Shown here in pieces: positions 58,071 to 64,000 of a DNA stretch of 64,000 nucleotides. Under the pieces are notes generated by a model. It made no database searches and had not been told where the DNA came from. It saw nothing but the letters and a program-made list of their open reading frames with translations. Positions within the stretch are counted from its first letter, which is position 1. Each line of letters opens with the position of its first letter. This stretch comes from Candidatus Rhodobacter oscarellae. Lineage in GTDB: Bacteria; Pseudomonadota; Alphaproteobacteria; Rhodobacterales; Rhodobacteraceae. Both the position numbers and the translations under genes were made by a program. The DNA is taken from the NCBI RefSeq assembly GCF_001078595.1, contig NZ_LFTY01000002.1, forward strand, positions 2,661,773 to 2,725,772, in the 5' to 3' direction.

Positions 58071-58590
58071 TAGAATCGCCAAGCCGCCTCGGCCAACGCG
58101 CCGGGGCCTCTTGCTGGCCGCCGGCGGCGCGGCATTGGCCTTGGCGGGCTGTGGCTTCTCTCCGGTCTACGCGCCGGGCGGGCAGGCAGACGGCCTGCAG
58201 GGCCAGATCTTGGCGGACGAGCCCCGCGACCGGAACGCCTTTGTCTTTGTGGGCCAGTTCGAGGAACGCCTGGGCCGCGCGGCGGCGCCGCGCTTTGCCC
58301 TGCGCTACCGCATCCGCACGCGGGTCGAGGGCGTCGGCCTGACACCCGCGGGCGAGACCACCCGCCTCAATGTGTTCGGAGCGGTGGATTACACGCTGGT
58401 CGAAATGGGCACGGACCGCGAGGTGACCCGCGGCTTTGTCGAGAACTTCACCGGCTTTTCTGCCACCCGCCTGATCGTCTCGACGCAGACCGTGGACCGC
58501 GAGGCGCATGAGCGGCTGATGGTGCTCCTCGCCGACCAGGTGGTCACCCGGCTGATCGCGACCGCGCCCGAATGGCGCGGATCTAACTGA
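58057..58590 (+). CDS. lptE: LPS-assembly lipoprotein LptE
   Basis: A 177-aa outer-membrane lipoprotein that plugs LptD and helps insert lipopolysaccharide. A twin-arginine-like [24 protein letters not shown] start holds the lipobox cysteine (LAGC) and the CGFxPxY motif typical of LptE. Residues after ~60 are beta-rich. The start overlaps leuS by 14 bp, indicating coupling. Position between leuS and holA is conserved in proteobacteria. Confidence 0.9.
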   Translation: MSSSDRIAKPPRPTRRGLLLAAGGAALALAGCGFSPVYAPGGQADGLQGQILADEPRDRNAFVFVGQFEERLGRAAAPRFALRYRIRTRVEGVGLTPAGETTRLNVFGAVDYTLVEMGTDREVTRGFVENFTGFSATRLIVSTQTVDREAHERLMVLLADQVVTRLIATAPEWRGSN

Positions 58591-58591
58591 G

Positions 58592-59620
58592 ATGAAGCTC
58601 ACCGGCGCCCAGGCCGCTCGGTATTTCCAGGACCCGGACCGCTCCGCCAGCGGCGCGCTGCTTTACGGCCAGGACGCGATGCGCGTGGCGGTAAAGCGCC
58701 AGGACGTGCTCGCGGCGCTCCTGGGACCGAATGCCGAGGAGGAGATGCGGCTCGAACGCATGACCGCCGCCGAGCTGCGCAAGGACCCCGCCCGGCTGGT
58801 GGACGCGGTCAAGGCCACGGGGTTCTTCCCCGGCGCGCGGGCGGTCTTTGTCGAGGAGGCCGCCGATTCGGTGACCAAGGCGGTCACCGCCGCGCTGTCG
58901 GAATGGCAGCCTGGCGACGCGCAGATCATCGTCACCGCGGGCGGGCTCGCCGCGCGCTCGACGCTGCGCAAGGCCTTTGAGGGCGCCAAGACCGCCTTTG
59001 CCATCGGCATCTATGACGACCCGCCCAGCCGCGCCGAGATCGAGGCCGAGCTGAAGAAGGCAGGCCTGACCGCGATCGATCCGCAGGCGCTGCAGGACCT
59101 CTCGGCTTTGGCGCGCGAGATCGACCCCGGCGACCTGTGCCAGACCATCGAGAAGCTGGCGCTCTATAAGCTGGGCGATGCGACCCCCGCCACCAGCGCC
59201 GAGCTGGAGGCCTGCGCCCCCGCAACCATCGAGGCCGCTTTGGATGACGTGCTGCATGTGGTCGCCGAGGGCCGCACCGGCGAGATCGGCCCCCTGATGC
59301 AGAAGCTGACCGGTCAGGGCACCCAGGCCGTGGGGCTTTGCATTGGGGCGACGCGCCACTTTCGCACGCTGCATGCCGCGGCCTCGGACCCCGGCGGCGC
59401 GGCCTCGGGCATCGCCAGGGTACGGCCTCCGGTCTTTGGCCCCCGGCGCGACCGGATGCTGCGCCAGGCGCAGGGCTGGGGGCGGCCAAAGCTGGAGCAG
59501 GCCCTGACCATGCTCACCGACACGGATCTGCAATTGCGCTCCGCCGCGCAGCGCGCGCCGCAGATGGCGCTGGTCGAGCGCACCCTGGTGCGCCTGGCGA
59601 TGCTGGCGTCGCGGCGCTAA
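58592..59620 (+). CDS. holA: DNA polymerase III delta subunit
   Basis: A 342-aa clamp-loader delta subunit that opens the beta clamp. It starts one base after the lptE stop (TGAGATG). The N-terminal AAA+-like domain contains LLYGQDAMRVAVKRQDVL and a hydrophobic clamp-binding region; the C-terminal collar domain ends with LEQALTMLTDTDLQLRS and LVRLAML, the usual delta ending. No intact Walker A, as normal for delta. Confidence 0.92.
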   Translation: MKLTGAQAARYFQDPDRSASGALLYGQDAMRVAVKRQDVLAALLGPNAEEEMRLERMTAAELRKDPARLVDAVKATGFFPGARAVFVEEAADSVTKAVTAALSEWQPGDAQIIVTAGGLAARSTLRKAFEGAKTAFAIGIYDDPPSRAEIEAELKKAGLTAIDPQALQDLSALAREIDPGDLCQTIEKLALYKLGDATPATSAELEACAPATIEAALDDVLHVVAEGRTGEIGPLMQKLTGQGTQAVGLCIGATRHFRTLHAAASDPGGAASGIARVRPPVFGPRRDRMLRQAQGWGRPKLEQALTMLTDTDLQLRSAAQRAPQMALVERTLVRLAMLASRR

Positions 59621-59639
59621 CACGAAAGGATTTCAGCAC

Positions 59640-60230
59640 ATGTACACAATGATCGGCGGGCCCCGCTCCCGCGCGTTTCGCGTCATCTGGATGCTCGAGG
59701 AGCTGGGGCTGGACTATAAGCACGTGCTGGCCGCCCCGCGCAGTGACGAGGTGACGGCGCATTACCCCGTGGGCAAGCTGCCCGTGCTGCTGGAGGACGA
59801 CACGGTGCTGACCGATTCCGTGGCGATCATGACCTACCTGGCCGACAAGCACGGGGCCCTCACCTGTGCCGCGGGCACGCTTGAACGCGCCCAGCAGGAC
59901 GGCCACACGCAATTCCTGAACGACGAGCTGGACGCGCTTTTGTGGATGGCCGCAAAGCACAGCTTTGTGCTGCCGGAAGAGCACCGCATTGCAGAGGTCA
60001 AGGACAGCTTGAAATGGGAATACGCGCGCAGCCTGGAACGGCTCGAGGCGCGCATCGGCGACGGGCCCTACCTGATGGGCGATCAGATGACCCTGGCAGA
60101 TATGCTCGCCGCGCATTGCTGCCGCTGGGCAGCGAACGCGAAATTTCCCGAGCCCACGCCCGCGGTGCAGGGCTATCTTGAGCGGCTGACCAGCCGCCCG
60201 GCTTACCTGCGCGCGCTAAAGACGCAGTAG
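59640..60230 (+). CDS. Glutathione S-transferase family protein
   Basis: A 196-aa GST. The N-terminal thioredoxin-like domain has SRAFRVIWMLEELGLDYKHV and PVGKLPVLLEDD with the cis-proline, then VLTDSVAIMTYLADKH for glutathione binding. The helical C-terminal domain includes PYLMGDQMTLADMLAAHCCRWA, the usual N-capping D. A catalytic serine or tyrosine near the N-terminus is not certain. It follows holA by 19 bp and may be co-transcribed. A family 2 repeat lies downstream. Confidence 0.9.
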   Translation: MYTMIGGPRSRAFRVIWMLEELGLDYKHVLAAPRSDEVTAHYPVGKLPVLLEDDTVLTDSVAIMTYLADKHGALTCAAGTLERAQQDGHTQFLNDELDALLWMAAKHSFVLPEEHRIAEVKDSLKWEYARSLERLEARIGDGPYLMGDQMTLADMLAAHCCRWAANAKFPEPTPAVQGYLERLTSRPAYLRALKTQ

Positions 60231-60302
60231 GTTCAGAGGTGCATTGCGGCGGCGCGTCGGCTGAGTTTGGGCTGGCGCGGGCGTTGGCTATCTGGCGCAT
60301 GG

Positions 60303-60573
60303 CCCTGACAACGTTTGCCGACACCAGACGCGACGACACCCAAGCAATGCAACCGCCCGAACTTGCCTCGGGCAGCGGCCGACCTCCCCCAGGAGGCCGC
60401 TTTTGCAACGTCGCAACTCATTGAAGCGGAGGCGTTTTCGAAGACCGCACGCAACGCAGATCCGTAGCACAAGCGACCTCCAGGTCGGCCGCTGCCCGCG
60501 TTGCGCTCAGTTCAAGGTGGAGGCCCCGGATCAAGTCCGGGGCGGCGTTTTCTAACGTCCGCTCCAAGCCAAC
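60303..60573 (+). repeat. Family 2 dispersed repeat, copy R3
   Basis: Begins CTGACAACGTTTGCCGACAC. Arms GGGCAGCGGCCGACCT (60370-60385) and AGGTCGGCCGCTGCCC (60482-60497) are exactly 96 bp apart. Ends with GTTTTCTAACGTCCGCTCCA. It sits between the convergent GST gene and the secreted-protein gene; no gene is supported in 60231-60654. Confidence 0.85.
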
Positions 60574-60654
60574 GCTCACCTCTCCCACTAGGCGCCTTCG
60601 GCGCCCACCCGGATCCATGATCCGGGGCGAATCACCAAGATTTCGTAAACCCCA

Positions 60655-61200
60655 CTACTTTTGATAGCGCCGCTTCACCAACCGGAAGCGCTGGTTCACA
60701 CCCTCGCCCTTGATAAACCCGTCGCGCGCGAACCCGCGCTCGTCGATCTTGATCGTGCCGCCGAACATGAACTTCCCGCGCCCGTCATATTCCTTGAAGC
60801 TGAAGCCGTTCCGCGTGGCCTTGGTCACCCGCACGCGCCGCTCGCGCAGCCCGTCCGAATGCAGCTCGGTGTACTGGCACTTGCCGATGGTGCGGGTGCA
60901 GTCATGCGGGCGATAGCGGATCTGGAACCCCTCGGCGTTCACCCAGCGCAGAAAATTGCCCTGGGCATCCAGGTAGCTGGTAAAGATGGGCCTGCCGCTG
61001 GGCTTATTGCCGCGATAGCTGTCCACGATGAAGGCCCCGCGGGACTTGCCGCGATAGACGTGGTGGATGCGCCCGTCCTGGCTCAGGTCGATGGTCACGA
61101 AGTCGCCGGGCTTGGCCAGTTCCGAGCGCCAGCGGATGTCCAGCGCATGGGCCGGGACGGCGGCGAGCAATACCGCTATGATCAAAGCAATCGGTCGCAT
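60655..61200 (-). CDS. Secreted protein of unknown function
   Basis: A 181-aa protein with a Sec signal (MRPIALIIAVLLAAVPAHA, cleavage after AHA). The mature part is basic and beta-rich (IRYRPHDCTRTIGKCQYT, YDGRGKFMFGGTIKIDERGF), with two cysteines that may pair. No family recognised. AGGTG lies before ATG 61200; a frame extending to 61341 is not supported. Its upstream region contains the diverged family 1 element at 61350. Confidence 0.65.
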   Translation of the reverse strand: MRPIALIIAVLLAAVPAHALDIRWRSELAKPGDFVTIDLSQDGRIHHVYRGKSRGAFIVDSYRGNKPSGRPIFTSYLDAQGNFLRWVNAEGFQIRYRPHDCTRTIGKCQYTELHSDGLRERRVRVTKATRNGFSFKEYDGRGKFMFGGTIKIDERGFARDGFIKGEGVNQRFRLVKRRYQK

Positions 61201-61349
61201 TCCAATGCACCTATGGTGAGCCGCACGACTCGCTAAACAGGTCGGGATGTTACAGCATTCGCCCAGGATTGGTAGCCGCGCGGCGGGATGCGTCACCTCT
61301 GGCCCCTCGGAGCGTCCGTGCAAGAGCTGCGCGAGACCCACCGCGCGCT

Positions 61350-61470
61350 CTGTTAACCCGGCCTAATCACCAAACGGGCGCCGACGCTTTGCCGACGTTT
61401 TGCCGACGCGAGGCCGACGTCGCAAAACCCCGTAAAATAAGCCGTTAAGCTTCGATTCGCGGCGCGGCGC
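61350..61470. repeat. Diverged family 1 element (copy D)
   Basis: Shares the family 1 core layout: TGTTAAC, then CCGACGCTTTGCCGACG, TTTTGCCGACGCGAGG, CCGACG, and AATAAGCCGTTAAGCTTCG followed by ATTCG. The rest is not alignable and the cpdB-like tail is absent. It lies 150-270 bp upstream of the secreted-protein gene at 61200. No gene is seen elsewhere in 61201-61560. Confidence 0.6.
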
Positions 61471-61560
61471 CGCAAAACCACAGCCCGTATCGTTTACCCA
61501 TTGGTAACGCGGCCGCCGCCGGGGCAGGTCCCCAGCCACCCCGACGAGAGCCCGTCTTGA

Positions 61561-62424
61561 TCAGCCAAAGATGTCCTTGAACATCCCCACGCAGCGCCGG
61601 AACCCGGCCTCGAAATCGCCGTCACCGGGGTGATAGACGCTCTCCAGCGAGATCACCCCGTCATAGCCATCCGCCCGCATCGCGTCCGCCATCGGCTGGA
61701 ACAGCGGGCCCAGCTGCCCCTGCCCCATCTCGCGCACCTCTAGCTTGGCGCGCGGCGTGTCGACCAGCACGTCCTTGATATGCACATGCCCCAGATAGCC
61801 GCCCCGCAGCGCCTCATAGCCGTCCGGATAGGCCAGCTCGTGGCACCAGCAATTGTTGGCCGGATCCCAGAGCACCTTCAGCACCCCATGGGCGTCCAGG
61901 TCATCAATCAGCCGCCGCCCGGTATAGCTGGAGTTCACCATGGTGCCGTTGCCGGTCTCCACCACCAGCGTCACCCCCGCCGCGCGCGCCACGGGGATCG
62001 CCGGCGCGATCAGCTCCAGCGTGGCATCCCAGGCGCCATGGGCCACGTTCCACGTCTCGGCCCCGCCCGCGCCCCAAAGGATCTGCTCCTTCTTGTTGGT
62101 CATGATCCGCACCAAGGGGCAGTCCAGCGCATGCGCCATGTCGATCACGCGTTTCAGCGCGTCCATATGGCGGGTATGGGCCTCGTCGCCGGGCTTGTTC
62201 GCCGTGGTAAGCCCGGCAAAGATATGGCGCGAGAGGCACGAGACCGGCTTGCCAAAGCCGGTCACCAGCGCCTTGATCCCGGCGATCTCATCGGCCGAGT
62301 GATCGCCCACCTCCTTGTCCCAAACGAATTGCAGCTCGGCATGGTCGAGCCCGAATTCGTCCATCACATCAAGGGCATGCTTGAGGTCGCGACTAATGCC
62401 GTCGCAGATCACGCCCAGCTTCAT
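61561..62424 (-). CDS. Sugar phosphate isomerase/epimerase family (TIM barrel)
   Basis: A 287-aa xylose-isomerase-like TIM barrel. Metal ligands expected of the family are visible: glutamate in LVVETGNG, aspartate in WDPANNCWC, histidine in HVHIKD and glutamate in VISLESVY. It may be a hydroxypyruvate- or tetronate-type isomerase given its partner gene, but that is inference. Its ATG overlaps the stop of the dehydrogenase gene upstream (ATGA), so the two are co-translated. Confidence 0.82.
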   Translation of the reverse strand: MKLGVICDGISRDLKHALDVMDEFGLDHAELQFVWDKEVGDHSADEIAGIKALVTGFGKPVSCLSRHIFAGLTTANKPGDEAHTRHMDALKRVIDMAHALDCPLVRIMTNKKEQILWGAGGAETWNVAHGAWDATLELIAPAIPVARAAGVTLVVETGNGTMVNSSYTGRRLIDDLDAHGVLKVLWDPANNCWCHELAYPDGYEALRGGYLGHVHIKDVLVDTPRAKLEVREMGQGQLGPLFQPMADAMRADGYDGVISLESVYHPGDGDFEAGFRRCVGMFKDIFG

Positions 62425-63302
62425 GGCGCCAGCTCCGCGCCGACGATCTCCTCGATGACCCGCGCGGCGGACTGGTTGTCACCCGCCGGGTACTTGGCGA
62501 TCCCGGCCTGGAATATCTGCATCGCCGTGGCGGTGGTGTGCATCGGCACGCCCTCGCGCTTGGCCATCTCCAGCGAGATCGTCAGGTCCTTCCACATGGT
62601 ACCAATGCCCGAGCCGGTGCCGTCGAACCGCCGATGCATGATGTTCTCAAGCGAGCCATCGGTGATGCCGTTGCCCGCCCCGGTCGAGGCGATCACCTCG
62701 CGCAGCACCTGCCCCGAGATGCCCGCCTTGCCCGCCAGCACGCTCAGCTCGTAGGTGGCCGCGAAAAGCGAGCCGATCAGGGACTGCAAGCAGGCCTTCA
62801 TCGCCTGGCCGTCGCCCACCTCCTGGCCGACATGATGGATGACCTTGGACACCGCCTCAAGCACGTCGCGCTGTGCGGCCATGGCCGCGTCCGTGCCCGA
62901 GGCCATCAGCGCCAGGGTGCCGCCCATCGCGCCGGGCTGCCCGCCTGAGACGGGGCTGTCGATCATGTCGATGCCTGTGCCCTCCAGCGAGGCGGCGATC
63001 TCGCGCGCCTCATGGGCGTGGATCGTGGCGGTGAGGATCACCGCGGATCCCGCCGCCATCACCGTGGCCAGGTCCGCGATCACCTGCCGGGCCTGATCAC
63101 CATTCATCACCATGACGAAGACGGCCTTGGCGCCCTGCCCGACCTGCGCCGCCGCGCCGCAGCCGACCCCGCCCGCGCCGGTGAAAGCCGCCATCCGCTC
63201 CGATGACAGGTCAAACCCCGCCACCTCGAACCCCGCTACCATTAGGTTCTTCGCCAATCCCGAGCCCATATCGCCCAGGCCCACTACGCCCACTCGTGTC
63301 AT
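62421..63302 (-). CDS. 3-hydroxyisobutyrate dehydrogenase-family oxidoreductase (L-threonate dehydrogenase-like)
   Basis: A 293-aa NAD(P)-dependent beta-hydroxyacid dehydrogenase. GVVGLGDMGSGLAKNLMVAG is the Rossmann GxGxMG start; DSPVSGGQPGAMGGTLALM and GQAMKACLQSL (catalytic lysine) are the family signatures. The pairing with a TIM-barrel isomerase recalls tetronate catabolism (L-threonate dehydrogenase plus isomerase), but the kinase and decarboxylase of that pathway are not in view. Substrate uncertain. Confidence 0.85.
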   Translation of the reverse strand: MTRVGVVGLGDMGSGLAKNLMVAGFEVAGFDLSSERMAAFTGAGGVGCGAAAQVGQGAKAVFVMVMNGDQARQVIADLATVMAAGSAVILTATIHAHEAREIAASLEGTGIDMIDSPVSGGQPGAMGGTLALMASGTDAAMAAQRDVLEAVSKVIHHVGQEVGDGQAMKACLQSLIGSLFAATYELSVLAGKAGISGQVLREVIASTGAGNGITDGSLENIMHRRFDGTGSGIGTMWKDLTISLEMAKREGVPMHTTATAMQIFQAGIAKYPAGDNQSAARVIEEIVGAELAP

Positions 63303-63725
63303 GTAAGATCTCCTCTATATTTGGCTTTCCGCCCCGCCATCTTGGCGGCGGGACCAGGCGCCATGCCCGAGGTTGACATCTCGCTCCGCTCCTCCCGAGC
63401 AGCGTGCTCAGGCTTGGCGAAATACGCTGGAAACGCAACGGGAAAGTTCACCACGGGCCCTGGCCGCGGCGGCCCGGCGGGGGGCGGGGGTGGGTGGGTG
63501 GGCCGCCCCTCGACGGGCTGGCGCGGCCAGGGCCCATCCGCGACAAGCATCTGTCGCCGGCAGATCAGAAGCCGTGTGAGGCCCCCGCTACGCTCATGCG
63601 GGCAAGAAAGGGGCATAGGTGATGCATGTTAAGGCCATGACTTATCAGCCGCCGCCCGTGTTGGTGCGAGGGCAATGCGCCATGCGATAGCCACTTACCG
63701 ACACAAAATAAGACGCGACACCAAC
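63303..63725. other. Divergent promoter region with no gene
   Basis: About 420 bases between divergent genes. It must contain promoters for the dehydrogenase/isomerase pair (leftward) and the sulfatase (rightward). Small frames here are GC-driven and unsupported. No operator or riboswitch stood out. Confidence 0.45.
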
Positions 63726-64000
63726 ATGCAAAAGCACCCCAATATCGTCCTGATCATGGCCGACCAACTGGCCCCGCAATTCACCGGCGCCTATGGCCAC
63801 CCCTTGGTCAAAACCCGGCATATGGAGGCGCTGGCCGCCCGCGGCACCCGCTTTGACGCCGCCTATTGCAATTCGCCGCTCTGCGCGCCGTCCAGGGCCA
63901 GCTTCATGGCGGGCCAGCAGGTCTCAAAGATCGCCGCCTATGACAATGCCGCCGAGTTCCCGGCCACGATCCCGACCTTCGCCCACTACCTGCGCGCGGC
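63726..64000 (+). CDS. betC: Choline-sulfatase, 5' part (cut by window end)
   Basis: The first ~91 codons of a sulfatase continuing past the window. PNIVLIMADQLAP gives the first metal-binding aspartates, and CAPSRASFMAG has the cysteine (C53) that becomes formylglycine in CxPSR sulfatases. QLAPQFTGAYGHPLVKTRHM and the KIAAYDNAAEFPATIPTFAHYL stretch match BetC, which frees choline from choline-O-sulfate for glycine betaine synthesis. Completeness cannot be judged. Confidence 0.85.
   Translation, partial: MQKHPNIVLIMADQLAPQFTGAYGHPLVKTRHMEALAARGTRFDAAYCNSPLCAPSRASFMAGQQVSKIAAYDNAAEFPATIPTFAHYLRA

Noticed and set aside
55416-58082. Very long open frame antisense to leuS
   Set aside because: Mirror of a GC-rich coding frame. 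Its translation is His/Arg/Gly-rich without motifs, while leuS on the other strand has all synthetase signatures. The same reasoning removes long antisense frames over ftsK and the aminotransferase.

Overview
The window looks like a chromosomal segment of a high-GC alphaproteobacterium of the Rhodobacteraceae (Roseobacter group). This rests on the DUF3576 lipoprotein - leuS - lptE - holA order, the Rhodobacter-type porin, a CenR-like regulator, the ftsK / CnoX / LON-domain / Trm112 neighbourhood, and very GC-rich codon use. No rRNA, tRNA or CRISPR array was found.

Layout. (1) About 1-22.6 kb is an accessory, surface-polysaccharide region full of scars: a sulfotransferase, a SAM methyltransferase, a doubly broken sulfotransferase, an RgpF-like protein, a 1025-aa protein with two glycosyltransferase domains, a remnant of a UDP-glucuronate epimerase, the Tat-exported phosphodiesterase CpdB, small secreted and membrane proteins of unknown role, a creatininase-family hydrolase, two tandem tail-fibre/adhesin-like secreted proteins, a TylF-type methyltransferase split by an IS110-family element, a family-2 glycosyltransferase, a decayed rgpF copy and an intact epimerase. 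rgpF and the epimerase each occur once intact and once as a relic. (2) About 22.6-31.4 kb is metabolic: thiolase, an RsbV/RsbW-like pair, gamma-glutamyltransferase, rhodanese, HspQ, a lytic-transglycosylase lipoprotein, a UbiH-family hydroxylase and an amidase. (3) An AT-richer sulfotransferase at 31.6 kb interrupts this, followed by aminotransferase, ftsK, a CoA-transferase-family protein, an orphan potA-like ATPase, lolA, Trm112, a LON-domain protein, CnoX, three overlapping small-operon genes and an FAD oxidase. (4) About 46.4-60.2 kb is core-like: xthA, an MFS transporter, cenR, ribA, an L,D-transpeptidase-fold protein, a YggS-family protein, a TPR-sulfotransferase, porin, DUF3576 lipoprotein, leuS, lptE, holA and a glutathione S-transferase. 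(5) The right end carries a secreted protein, an isomerase plus 3-hydroxyacid dehydrogenase pair, and the start of a choline-sulfatase.

The most unusual content is non-coding. Family 1 is a ~315-bp dispersed repeat (three copies plus one diverged member) with clustered CCGAC motifs; its last third duplicates the final codons and terminator of cpdB. Family 2 is a ~265-bp repeat with three copies, each with 16-bp inverted arms exactly 96 bp apart. A third class is a four-hairpin module with two copies. Every family 2 copy and both four-hairpin modules lie between convergent genes. The IS110-family element has a 427-bp non-coding right end of the kind that encodes a guide (bridge/seek) RNA, and a 9-nt stretch of it matches the left insertion junction.

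All functional calls are from reading the translated sequence; no database search was run.
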